Part shown: positions 34,930 through 46,099 of the stretch, piece by piece
Layout of the letters: each line of letters starts with the position of its first letter
How positions within the stretch are numbered: position 1 is the stretch's first letter
Source: Polytrichum commune
Lineage: Eukaryota; Streptophyta; Polytrichopsida; Polytrichales; Polytrichaceae
Length of the DNA stretch: 64,000 nucleotides
Assembly (NCBI GenBank): GCA_950295325.1
Contig: OX485804.1
Location: forward strand, 34,906,001 to 34,970,000
Reading direction: 5' to 3'
Program-made: the position numbers and the translations under genes
Notes under the pieces: model-generated
The model's input: the letters and a program-made list of their open reading frames with translations, nothing else
Told to the model about the DNA's origin: nothing
The model's database searches: none

Positions 34930-37760
34930 AAAAAAAATCCTCGGTCATGGAATCAATCACATTATTAAGGGCGACTGAACATGAAGGATGACTCAATTAT
35001 GGTGTTGAAGTCATATAAGTTACAACACGGAGAAGATTCAACCTCGCTAGAATATGTGATCACGTTTTCCTTGCAAAACATCAAGAATTTCAGTAAACTA
35101 GAAATACAGAAAACGGTGAAAATGAGCTGATTCGGCCAGAAATAGTGGCTTGAAATTTGTTCAATGATTTCCATAGATGGAGCAGAGGATATGACAAGGA
35201 TTGCAAGTTTTTTTTAAATTAAAAATTTATTAAAAAGTTTATTGTAACTAATTAGTTACATTTTCTCAAAGAGTCAAGTAATTCAAACCCTGTTTGTATA
35301 ATAGACTTCCCTAATTCAAGCATCAAAATATCTCACTTTGCATGCGAATGCACGCAAACACACGTAACTTAATGGCACTTAAAAGTGATCCCAAGTGGTG
35401 TGAAACATGACCTATCGGACCAATCACTGTATATGGCATGTCACTACATCCTTTTTGGGCCACTGTCTGTACAAATTAGCCATTTTGGGTTCACTCAATA
35501 ATAATTATACTCGTAGTGTAGTGCATTAGTATCGGTCATTCACCATTTCTTGTTATTTCCTACCTTAACTGAAAATCAAGAAGTTAGGGTCACACTAATC
35601 AGGGACCACGAACCATTGATATGTGTTATAATTTCTAGATGGGTTATGGGATTATGATTGTTGCTTTGGGGACCGTATATAATGGATGTGTCAGGTCCAA
35701 CATTTTGGTGTGTGTTTGGAAACGTTAGCGATGTTCACAAAGAAGATGTGCTCATGCGCAAGGTGTGTTGCACCTTCAATTGCCTTGCCTCCTAGTGATT
35801 GCATTGTTGTTTTTGGGTCTCATTCATCAACTCTTGCCCTTCTCATATTGGCCCTCTATCACTAAGTTTGTAAATTTTTACTAAACTCCCTCCCTATCAT
35901 TTTGGGTGCAGTGCTAGATTGAACCGGAAATCGTCTCATCCAATCATCAATTGCCATGAACCTCGTGCACATTCATTTCAAGTTACAAAATCGGAGTTGA
36001 GATTTGGAAGTTATAAGAGGTTGAAGTGACATGGGTCCTTTCTTTGAAGCGATAACATAGTGTCCCCCGATTGTGCTTATTATTACACCTTCGAGGGTGC
36101 TCACATTATAAACATAGAGTCAAATGTCATCGTAACCTATGCCTTTTGGGTGTTCATTCTTATAATACAAGCTTTGGAATATACCACTTGAATAAAGGTG
36201 TTCAATTAAGAAAAATGACCATGTAAGGTCAAAAGTGGACATACTCCAAACGCCAAACTCCACGGGGCCCTTCTATGAACCGAGACATAAGGTGGGAGCC
36301 CCTTAAACCGAAAAGTTAAGGTATTTGGCAAACATGTGACAATTGTGTGAACCCTAGAAAAAATTATAAGTAAAAAAGAAAGAGACCGAGCGTATTGTAG
36401 ATCTCCTGCCCCCCTCAACATTGAAATAAATACAAATGTTTGAAGTGAAAATTGTGTTGGCACCCAAAACCACATGCATGTGAACTTTAGTTGACACGTG
36501 AACGTTTGATATAGCATATAAGAAAAATGACTCTCAAACATGATGGTTATCACAACACCTAGATGTTTGCAAAACGGAAGGCAATTGTGCAACACATGTA
36601 CCAAAGAGCAACCTTCTTCAAAGCAAAGATATAAGTTGTTGAAGACCCATGTACATTAGCATCAAGTTGTCCCTCTTTCATAGTACATGTTACCGCTCCT
36701 CTCATAACTTTCTCATATGCACATCGCATTCATTGTCAAAGTGAAGATCCTCCAAATTGTTAAATGATCACATAGACCCCCTCTCCCCCCCCCCCCAATA
36801 CATATATGTTGAGTATTGCGCCTAGAATGGTTAACAATTTATGACACATAATCCAATTTCTTTTCAACACACATCTTCTTGGTGTCCATTCTCATAACCA
36901 CATCAAACCATTCAACTCTCAAACATAGGCGTCCATTTAAGACGAGGCGTCAATTCGAGCTCGCCTATCCTAATAATTAAAGGTTTGATAGGAGGGCACC
37001 AACAAACAAAGATACCGTAGATCGCTCTCTATTTCAACATAGATCAATTACCCCCCCCCCCCTTCCCCCCATGTTACCACGTGTCGATCCTACATCTGTT
37101 GAAACCTCATGAATCCCACGTGGCATCTACATTCCAACACTATTCAAGCTAAAAAGAGAGCACCCTCTACTGGTACTTGGGAGCCAACGTTCAAGATCGA
37201 AACCCTCGTATGAGTTTCATTTTGAAGGGCTCTCAAATCTCAACCCTTCAATTAAAGGGTTGGTTCAAAACCAAGACGTCAATCTAAGAATATAGAAATG
37301 AAACACCAAACTCGTATTAACCTTGTGCATGAATTACATGGTACATGTTTCCAGTACAATGTGAAGGATCAAGAATCAACCATCTAACTCCACTTCTCGT
37401 AGTGACAGTGCCCTACGCTTGTTGGTTCTTGTGGTGGGCAGATTATATTGAGGACTTCGAGTGACGTCTTCATTTTCAATCTGGAGTTGCATTGTGAAGG
37501 ATTGTTTGAGAGAGGTATATTTTGAAGGGCCAAATCGCATTTGAAGGGCATTAAAGACTTCGATCTTGAACACTCGTTGGAAGCCACAACTTAAGCTTAC
37601 ATTGCAAGGAGTGAAGTCCCACCAAACCATAGAGTTTATTCACAATCCATTGATTGATTGCTTGCTTGCTAGCAAGCAAGGCCCACTAGCCCCTTAGCAT
37701 GGTAGTAGGTGGGGGCTTTCTTTATGTGAAGGGTTGAAGCAATAAAAGCTCTGCAAACCT
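34930..37760. other. Intergenic with F2 fragments and C homopolymers, no gene seen
   Basis: About 36110-36230 and 36690-36960 are reverse-orientation pieces of family F2 (gtgttcattctt, aataaaggtgttcaattaag, caaagtgaagatcctc, ttggtgtccattctca). Runs of C occur near 36787-36798 and 37049-37060. 37661-37680 is a perfect 20-bp palindrome. No open frame carries a recognisable domain. Confidence 0.5.
37661..37680. repeat. Perfect 20-bp palindrome
   Basis: CTTGCTTGCTAGCAAGCAAG equals its own reverse complement. It sits in intergenic DNA next to a short CACTA-type element and has no evident function. Confidence 0.9.
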
Positions 37761-37764
37761 AGTA

Positions 37765-38413
37765 CACCAAGTATTGTAGTTTAGTGTCACCAACTCTATT
37801 TGTCTTGCTCCATACTAATTGTAAACCACCCGTTTAGTGTCACCAACACTAAATGTCAACATAACATTATTTGTCGTTCTTTTTAAAATATAAAGAAAAA
37901 GGGGCATTGTAGGTTTATTATGTTGCAATTAATGCCATTTACCGAGTGATTTTTCATCCAAATTTCAATCATCCGTGACATATATTCACTACATGATTGT
38001 TAGGGTGAAGAACATACTGAACTTTGTTTCAATGGTTGGCATGGAGTTCATCCAAATGTCAACATAACATTATTTGTCATTCTTTGTTAAACGAAAAGGA
38101 TGGGGGGGTTATAGATTTATTATGTTGCAATTAATGCCACTTCCCGAGTGATTTCTCATCCAAATTTCAGTCCTCCATGACATATATTCACTACATAATT
38201 GTTAGGGTGAAGAACATACTGAACTTTGTTTGAATGAATGGCATGGATTTCATTTAAATGTCAACACAACATTATTTGTCATTCTTTGTAAAAATTTCAA
38301 ATTTTTCATCCAAACGTTAGTCATCCGTGACAAAAGATGTAAAGTTATTCATAAGAAGTGTCATTAGAAAATTTACCACCATGTCATGAAATATCATACG
38401 ACATTACTTAGTG
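37765..38413. mobile_element. CACTA-ended MITE, copy C, internally expanded
   Basis: The left edge CACCAAGTATTGTAGTTTAG and right edge ACATTACTTAGTG match the ends of copies A, B and D with substitutions. The interior carries about 2.4 tandem units of about 205 bp. Each has aacataacattatttgt, a G-rich break, atttattatgttgcaattaa, catccaaattt, gacatatattcactaca and gaacatactgaactttgttt. Confidence 0.6.
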
Positions 38414-38419
38414 TTGCAA

Positions 38420-40290
38420 TTGTTCCTTCTACTTCATTATTATGGGAAATATTGTGGACCACACCAACAACAAGGAAATCACCCTAAAAAAACATCATGG
38501 TTAATACTTCCGGGTGCATACTATTTACCAAAGTACACCAACCCGTCTTATTTCATTTTTGAAATACAATGGACATGGCTTTAATGACACGTAGAGTGGG
38601 AACTATTGTGGATGAAAGTGAGTCATATTGTAGCAAGGAATGGGGTCGCATTGTATAGACTTATGATTCATTTTCGAGCCACTTTCATGTTTGCAGGACA
38701 CAATTTAAGACAACTAATTGGCTTTGTATTAAACACAAGGAGTGCCAATGTGGCAACTGTAAACATCTAAAGGAAAAAAATGGGTTTTTAATCTTCTTCC
38801 AACTAGAAAACAAGCTAAGACATATATACAGATGCCAAGGATTTTTGAGGGAGATTTGAGGAATTTTTGATGATTTTTGGTGTTGCTTCATTTTTGAGCT
38901 AGTTTTGAGTCTACATGTCATCCCTAAACGGGCATTACGAGAATAGAGGGGCTCCGATGACCATTGCCTCCTTTTGGAGGTGATCACCTCGAACATGTAT
39001 GGACAAGCCAACAGGCACCTATTTCCCCCAAGGGCAAGACCCTGGGTTCTCACATGGTTGGTTGAAAATATTTGGCTCACATGGGTACCCCCATTATGAT
39101 TGGGTGGATCATAAGGTAGTGGGGTGCACTAGCAACCAAGCGCTAAGAAGGTCACCATTCCAATTACTATTCCGGCCTTATGCAGCTTAATCTATGAGTT
39201 CCCATGGGATTAGGGTTAAGACCTTGTGTTTAAAGCACCCAACAGCCACCAAAGTAAATGCAAAAGGTAAGGGTCCACACGTGAATAATAGGTAACAAAA
39301 ATAGCCAACCAATCAGTGAACAATAGAACCACCCTATTCAAGCCAACTCCCACACCTTGAATACACATAGCCAATACCACACCATACTGGCTAACATAAT
39401 TCCAAATGGACATCGTTATGGAGCTAGTTACACCTCGTACATAAACAAGGAACATTATAAAATAGAACTCGCCAAACCAAATTTGCCTACGTGGGCATAT
39501 GGGTCTACGATGATCAAATCAACCACAAACTACCAAACCATTTTTGCAAAGATCACGGCATCTCCAATGCACAAATAACTTAAACACTACAATTTCAAGA
39601 CGCCCAATACATGGGCAACAACATGAAATAAATATTTTGGCCAACCACACACCCAAACCCAAGTTGCACTCTATTCCTCAACAATATAATAAACTCATGG
39701 TTGCACCTACTATCTACACGTTTGAACCAATGTAACAAAGGACTCCAGATAGCATGCCACAACAATGTCCTCCACCAAATTGCACGCACTCTTCAACCAA
39801 ACAAACACAATAAATTCTACACCCTTGTTATTGCAGGGACCCAAAACCCACGACTCAAGGACATAACAATCCCAAAATGGCTACTAAAATGCACATGCCT
39901 AGCTAGACTTTGTCCACACCTTCTATGTGTTATAGGAGCCCCCACCAACAATTGACCACCAATAACACCAACCACACCCCATATCATCCAACTCATAGAA
40001 TTCATGTATTGCCATGATTGATTTCCCACCACAACCACTACTAGTGAAAAATCAAGCAAATGCAACCCTCTCATACAAGCACTTGGAGCCACATGATGGA
40101 AGATTAACCCTCTCATCACTATTACTGCATGTGTATGAGCAACCATCGATGAACACTTGCTACAAGCATTAGAACACCTCATAATACCCCAAGCGAGATT
40201 AAAAATAAAAATAAAAATAAAAAACCTTGTGAAACACATGCACCAAACAACCCTAAAATACATTACCTACATAGTTCTCAACAAAAGAGA
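38420..40290. other. Intergenic; 39230-40290 is strongly A+C-skewed on the plus strand
   Basis: From about 39230 to 40290 the plus strand is conspicuously poor in G and rich in A and C, producing open frames on both strands in several registers. The plus-strand translations are rich in Asn, Thr, His, Pro and Lys. None joins into a long frame and I recognise no domain. It could be a decayed element with biased composition. Confidence 0.4.
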
Positions 40291-40294
40291 ACTA

Positions 40295-41001
40295 CACTAA
40301 TTCTGATATTTAGTGTCACCGATTCCAATCATCTTGCTCGATACTAATCGCAAAACCCGGTGTAGTGTCACCAACATTGAATGCTAACCTAACATCATTT
40401 GTCATTCCATGAAATTGTTTTGGGCATTATAGATTTACAATGTTGCAATTACCGTCACTTACTAAGTGATTATTCATCCAGATTCCAACCAACCATAACA
40501 ATATTTCATCACATATTTGTTAGAATGCAACTATATACCAAACTTACAACCGAAATTACGTTGGGATGACAATACTTGTAAACTTCTTCATAGGAAGTGT
40601 CACTTGAAAAGTTACCGCAATGACATAAAATACCGTATGACACTAAATACACTACACTAAATAGGTAGATTAGTGTTAGATGAAGATTAGTGTTAGATGC
40701 AATAGTTACCTAAAACACTAATTTTCAACTGATATTACAATTAGTGTTTGAATAGGGTTTGAACAAATTATACCTTTTACGAGGTTCTCATATTCTTCTT
40801 CCTTCAATTCTTCATTCCAAGATTTACAAAATATCATCTAACACTAAATGCGCTCATGTAAATATTTAAAGTTACTACTTGGTACAAATAGTGTTAGAGT
40901 TGACATTTAGTGTTCTAACACTAAAGAGACAATTTACATTTAGCGTTTTCGTCGACTAATAGTGTTTCCAACACTAATCTACCTATTTAGTGTAGTTAGT
41001 G
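40295..41001. mobile_element. CACTA-ended MITE, copy D, interrupted by a second element
   Basis: The left edge CACTAATTCTGATATTTAGTG and interior (gtgtcaccaacattgaatgc, tagatttacaatgttgcaat, ttactaagtgattattcatc) are collinear with copies A-C. The right subterminal block ccgtatgacactaaatac is followed at once by the element at 40651-40996, after which tagtg may be the displaced terminus. Confidence 0.55.
40651..40996. mobile_element. MITE with 27-bp perfect terminal inverted repeats, nested in copy D
   Basis: 40651-40677 (ACTACACTAAATAGG, then TAGATTAGTGTT) is the exact inverse of 40970-40996. The 346-bp body repeats ttagtgttagatg and acactaa motifs. The perfect ends against the diverged surroundings suggest it is the younger insertion. 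Confidence 0.75.
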
Positions 41002-41009
41002 TAGATATC

Positions 41010-43990
41010 AAACAAGCCCCGCGGACACCCCATAGGAGGATATTACCCCCCCCCCCTCACTTGCTTGCTTTGTTTTTGACCTTGGCACTAAAATGGAGCG
41101 CACCTTTCTAAAGGGAGGGGGTAACCCTATCTCGAAGATTGACAAAAACATGGTCAAGATATAGAAGAACAAGCTACCATTCACATGATTCAATGTAATA
41201 CAAACACCAATGTTAGTTATGTTTATGGTATAATACCACGCACCATAAACATAAAATACAATATGACATTGATTATCATATTTAGTGTAGTTGTCACACA
41301 CGAACCCTACTCCCACCAAATTTAATCTACAATTGGGCGGGTTTGTCCTAAGAGTGAGTTTCCATGTGGGTGCATAAAAGTTTGGCAGCTCTCCACATTC
41401 TAATTGACCACCAAAATGCAGTTGGATGGCAGCTTATCCTCAACTATATGTGAACACCTATGACCCACTATTCTCTAGAATCTAGTGGGCGAGCGGTCTA
41501 CATGAAAACTCGCCCTAACTACACTAATAGTATGTGCAACTAGGTTGCCCCATGCTAATTTATTGACATTCCACAATATTTTGAGTATATTTACCACAAT
41601 AAGAAAAGACAATATTTTTTCTTACCGTTGTTGCTAGATGGATGAATAAACAAAGTTAAAAGTTTTTGTAATTTGGTTTCACCCAAGGTAGTATGTACGA
41701 GTAAGAGGCAACCTACTTGCAAAGACAACTTGGTTGTACATATTAGTGTACAATAAATAGTCCCATTAGTGTGGGTCATAGTAAATCTTAAGAGCCCGAA
41801 TTGATTTCAACCCACACCAAATTTTTAGTTTTAGTTAGTGTGGGCCACATTAAAAAAAATATATAGGAAATTGATGTGGTAACTACTTTCTTTTATGGCA
41901 TTTTTAATGTAAAGGTAACTATTATATTTTATGTGAGGTGTTGGTCGGAAATCTTAAGGCCCGGGTTAGGGGAAGACTCGGGGTCCTGGACCCCATGATA
42001 TTTCCATCATAACGAGACAATTAGAGTGTCCAAACCACATTGATTATTTCCCCTCTAATCTCCCCACCTACACAAATTGGGCTATTTTAGTCGACCTTTA
42101 GAGATACATATTGATGAAATGCATGCCCATTGCCCACTAGAAAACGTATGAACTCACTTTTATAATGGAGCGTTTTGAACATTTATAATGAAACATTGCC
42201 ACAACATGGATGAATTGTCCTAGCATTCATCCATCTTGTGCTTACAACAACACTATGAGCAATGAATTATTGTAGAGTGTTATTTTGTTCCACACAAAAT
42301 AACTAGTGCTTGAAAAAACCTTGTCAAATGTCACATTCACATTGGTACATACCATGATGTATCCTATGTGAAATTCATAACATTTCAAAGGGGTCCCCCC
42401 CCCCCCCAATTAAATGGAAGCATACATGTTAGGGGTCCATGTTAGTATGGATGATAAGAAGCTAGAGCTAGTGACATCTTAGGTTGGTGAAATGGCATTG
42501 TAGTGTTGTTGAGAGGGTGGTAGGTCACAAGAAGCACCGTGGTTAGTTTGGGGGCAAGTTGCTATTGTGATTGCAACAAGGTTCACGGCAAAGCAAGAGC
42601 TTCGAAGATAGGGGAAGGAGTGCACTTTTGTTTTAAGAGAACTTTGAACATGATATATGTGGATCTCATGGACTTCAATGCTAGACACATTTCTTACTAC
42701 AAAAGACTCTAGACAATTTAGTATCACATGTTCGAGAAGAGGAAATGATTGTGTAGTTTGTATACATTCTTGCATCGATAGAGATATGAATAAACTTGTG
42801 CCCGAAATTTCCTCTCCTTAAGCAACTCGAGAATATGAAGGATCAAAGGCCACAACCAAAAATGCCGTTGGACAATCTATCACAATTACAAAACATAGTA
42901 CTCACTGAAACCTTGGTTGCCAATTTGTTGTGTAGATCCTCACACACCTACAATTTAGTGTGTTTGGGGTAGATCAAGAGTATGTTTGCATTTGTTTAAG
43001 AAACAAATCTTGCACCACTCCCATCCGTCTTTGAAACAAATTTTACAACTATAGGGGCAACTAACACCATGTTGCAAACCAGTTATATTCCCTTGCCAAA
43101 TGAAGGGACACAAAGACTTTGCACACCATATTCAACATGTGAATATGGTGGAGCTCATTATCATTTTTTTGATCTTCACGTGTTTGTGGGCCCACATAAC
43201 AACTCACTCTTAATTCTTAGACCAACCTACTACATTGTATATTAGTGACACTCATATAAAACATGACTAAATAAATAAATATTTCTTTAAGAGGACTCAC
43301 ATACAACTGGAAGGTGATAATATAATATTTAGACCACAACTTGTACATGGTCATTGTACAAGTTTCAGAGGTCATGGTTGGGTTTCGGAGGTGGCGTTGG
43401 ATGAAAACGTTGGTAATTGGATGAACTATAATATCCAATATCATTTTTTCCTCCCAACCTTAGGATTCCACTTTGTACATCTACCTCCACTTTAATTTTT
43501 CGCAATAGCCTTTTTCTTTGCACGCACTAAAGAAAAACAATACCTCTCACTTATCTACATGCAACAGAAGAGGTGGTAGTGAGCCCGTTGCCCCACCGCT
43601 CCCCACTTGTTCGTGCCTAAAAGACACAAAACACAATACAAAAAATCCCAAAGAGCAAAGGGCCACATCTCAAGGTATCCCTCCCAAAACAAACACGCAC
43701 ATACACATGGGCGTGGGGGCATATGGTTTCATGGGCTTGGGGGGTCGGGGTGGACCGAGCTATTGGTTCATATGCTAGTGTATTTCATGTATGGTAAAGC
43801 CTCAATGATAACCTTTTCTACACTCGCATTAGTCTGTACGTGGTTATGAAGAGTCCATCCCCTAAGTGTACACCATTGCCGGCCTAGAATTACAGCTCCA
43901 ATGGAAGCACTACTTTGTTGGCCCAAAACTTTTATCTTCATAATGAAGAAAAAAATAAACAAGAAATGAAAACGGAAAAGAACAATGACA
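41010..43990. other. Intergenic, no supported gene
   Basis: Scattered acactaa/ttagtgt fragments, homopolymer C runs near 41047 and 42397, and short inverted repeats (for example atgtttatggt/accataaacat near 41220-41255) are the only structures. The last few hundred bases lie upstream of the glycine-rich protein gene. Confidence 0.5.
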
Positions 43991-44077
43991 CTTTTTGTTG
44001 TCCTTTACTTTAATTAAAGCAAAAGCACAACAAAAGCTTCTCTTTACTTTTATGAAATCAAAAGTTAAATACATGTG

Positions 44078-44085
44078 TATAAATA
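44078..44085 (+). promoter_or_regulatory. TATA box of the glycine-rich protein gene
   Basis: TATAAATA lies about 155 nt before the ATG at 44241. A transcription start near 44110 would leave a 5' UTR of about 130 nt, normal for a plant gene. Confidence 0.6.
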
Positions 44086-44240
44086 GGCCACACACATCCA
44101 ATTCTCATCTATTTCATCATTTGTCTAAATCACAAGTTTGTTCAAATTCCAAGTTAATCCAAATCCGATTCTTGTCTAAATCATTATCTTGTCTACACCA
44201 AAAGTTTGGCAATATTTTGGAGCATCAACGTATCTTCATC

Positions 44241-44684
44241 ATGGCAAAGGCTGCACGATTCTTGCTTAAGATGTCTTGGTTCATGGTTGCAATGTTGATC
44301 ATTGCCAATCTCATATCAACCGTCGAAGGTAATAGGTTCGGCCCCTTCGCAATGGGCCGTGGAGGACCTTTCGGCGGCATCGGTCTCGGAGGACTCGGAC
44401 CCTTTGGCGGTGGTGGTTTTGGAGGCGGTTTTGGAGGACTCGGACCTTTTGGAGGCGCAGGGCTCGGAGGAGCCGGACCTTTCGGAGGTGGTGGTCTTGG
44501 AGGTCTAGGACCTTTTGGTGGCGGCGGTTTTGGGGGAGTTGGACCCTTTGGAGGAGTGGGACCTTTCGGAGGCAGCGGCTTGGGTTTCCCAATCAATAGT
44601 ACCTTCCCAGGCTTGAACATCACATTGCCTGCGATCAATGATTCCTTCCCTGGGTTCCCATTCCCCGGGTTCCCCTTCCCTTAG
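44241..44684 (+). CDS. Secreted glycine-rich protein, 147 residues, with a Phe-Pro-rich tail
   Basis: One uninterrupted frame starts at ATG 44241 (context TCATCATGG) and ends at TAG. Residues 1-30 form a signal peptide: a basic start, a hydrophobic core (WFMVAMLIIANLI) and a small-residue cleavage area (STVEG). Residues 31-115 are about seven imperfect repeats of GPFGG with G-rich linkers (GFGGLGPFGG type). Residues 116-147 change to a tail with three N-glycosylation sequons (N119, N126, N133) and FPGFPFPGFPFP at the end. The frame also runs upstream to 43995, but the promoter and signal peptide favour 44241. Glycine-rich secreted proteins are usually cell-wall or extracellular structural proteins. 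The tail is unfamiliar to me. The gene is an island in transposon-derived DNA. Confidence 0.85.
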   Translation: MAKAARFLLKMSWFMVAMLIIANLISTVEGNRFGPFAMGRGGPFGGIGLGGLGPFGGGGFGGGFGGLGPFGGAGLGGAGPFGGGGLGGLGPFGGGGFGGVGPFGGVGPFGGSGLGFPINSTFPGLNITLPAINDSFPGFPFPGFPFP

Positions 44685-45029
44685 TCACCAAATCGACTGC
44701 ACCTACAACATGTTGACGGTCGAGGCTCACCACCGGCTATTTTCATTTTGTAGGGATCATGCATAGCTTCATAGAGTTGGGCATCGGCTTGTAGTGTGGT
44801 TGGTTCAGAGGATGTTTGGGCGTGCTTCTTTCCGAGAGTGATTCAATGAGAGGTTCTTGGAGGAGCCAACTCAAATCAAACTCCTTTTTTTCTTCCCATA
44901 ATATGAAGTTTTGCTTGATCAATCATGTGTGCGAATTGGTTGGTGTATCTTGAATGTTTGAGAGATTGTATTTCTTCTTATGGTAGGGAGGGGGGGGGGG
45001 ACAAACTAAGGTAGACAAACTTAATTCGG

Positions 45030-46090
45030 TCACTTATCTTTATCGGACACTTGTATTTGAGTGGTTTAATGTGGTTTTGAGAACGGATACCAAAAACACA
45101 TGTGTTCAAAAGAGACCAGACTGCATGTTCAAAATATCACAACCGTTCTAGGTTCAATGATCAATATAACATGACGGACCTATATGACTATTCGACAAGT
45201 ACGAGAATCGTCACTTCGATAACGAGTGAGATATTTATATGAGCTCAAAAACAATGAGGAAAGTGACAATGGCCTCGATTTGGATTTGCTAACCATCTCG
45301 TACCAATCACGTGTTTCGTATCCTAGGAGAAGTGGGCTAGTGTGAAAAAAAGTAACCATTTAAGACCCATCTCTACCTTAGCGGTTAATTCTCCCCCGTT
45401 CATTGAAGTGGTAATGGGAGTTGCCGAAAGAGTTGGCAGGCCGGGCTTTCAAGTCGACGGGCCGGTAATAAAGTGTAAAGTAATTGAGTGAATGAATGTA
45501 TGAATGAATGATGAGATTGTGGCCACCGGCGGTTACGTTATCTCAATTAAAGTGTAGAATCGCCGCCTCACGGTTAATAAGTGTGATGAAAAATGATGAG
45601 GAGATGATGGGCACTGGCGGTTTTGGGTATGTGTTAAGATACTTTTAAAGTAATGGTATTACACTTCAAGGTATTTCAATGCGTTTCGTCAACAGGCAAT
45701 CATAAATAAAATCGGGTAATTGACGGTGTCTTTCATTACCAAAATGGTGGCCTAATGTAGATGGCTCTTCAATGGTCGTTATTTTCCAAGTATGCCACTT
45801 CTCCCATGATATGAATCGCATGATTAGTATGAGGTGGATGGGTTAGCAAATCCAAATGGAGGTCGTAACCATTTTCCCTATGATTTTTGGAGTTCATATG
45901 GATATCTTGTTTTTTGTTATCAAAGTGAAGATTCTCGTGCTCATTACCTGCTCATAAAGTCCCCCTCTCTTGGCTATGTCTAGAATGGTTATCATGATTT
46001 GATCATGCCATTGAATTGTTCTAGACTCATGTCATTATAATATCCGTTCTTGAAGCCACACTTATAGTAGATGCATTGATTCTCGATCAT
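45030..46090. mobile_element. Foldback element built from two inverted F2 copies
   Basis: About 45030-45370 and 45800-46090 are inverted relative to each other. Blocks tttggatttgctaacc, agaagtggg, aaccattt and gagcacgagaatcttcactt can be paired across the middle. The spacer contains ggcactggcggttt-type DNA without a gene. Long inverted repeats are seen in Mutator-like and foldback elements; the superfamily is unproven. Confidence 0.45.
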
Positions 46091-46099
46091 GACCCCATC

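Noticed and set aside
44225-44638. Proline-rich antisense frame (KGPxPPKPPPP repeats) opposite the glycine-rich gene
   Set aside because: It is the mirror of glycine codons on the coding strand; TATA box and signal peptide support the plus strand only.
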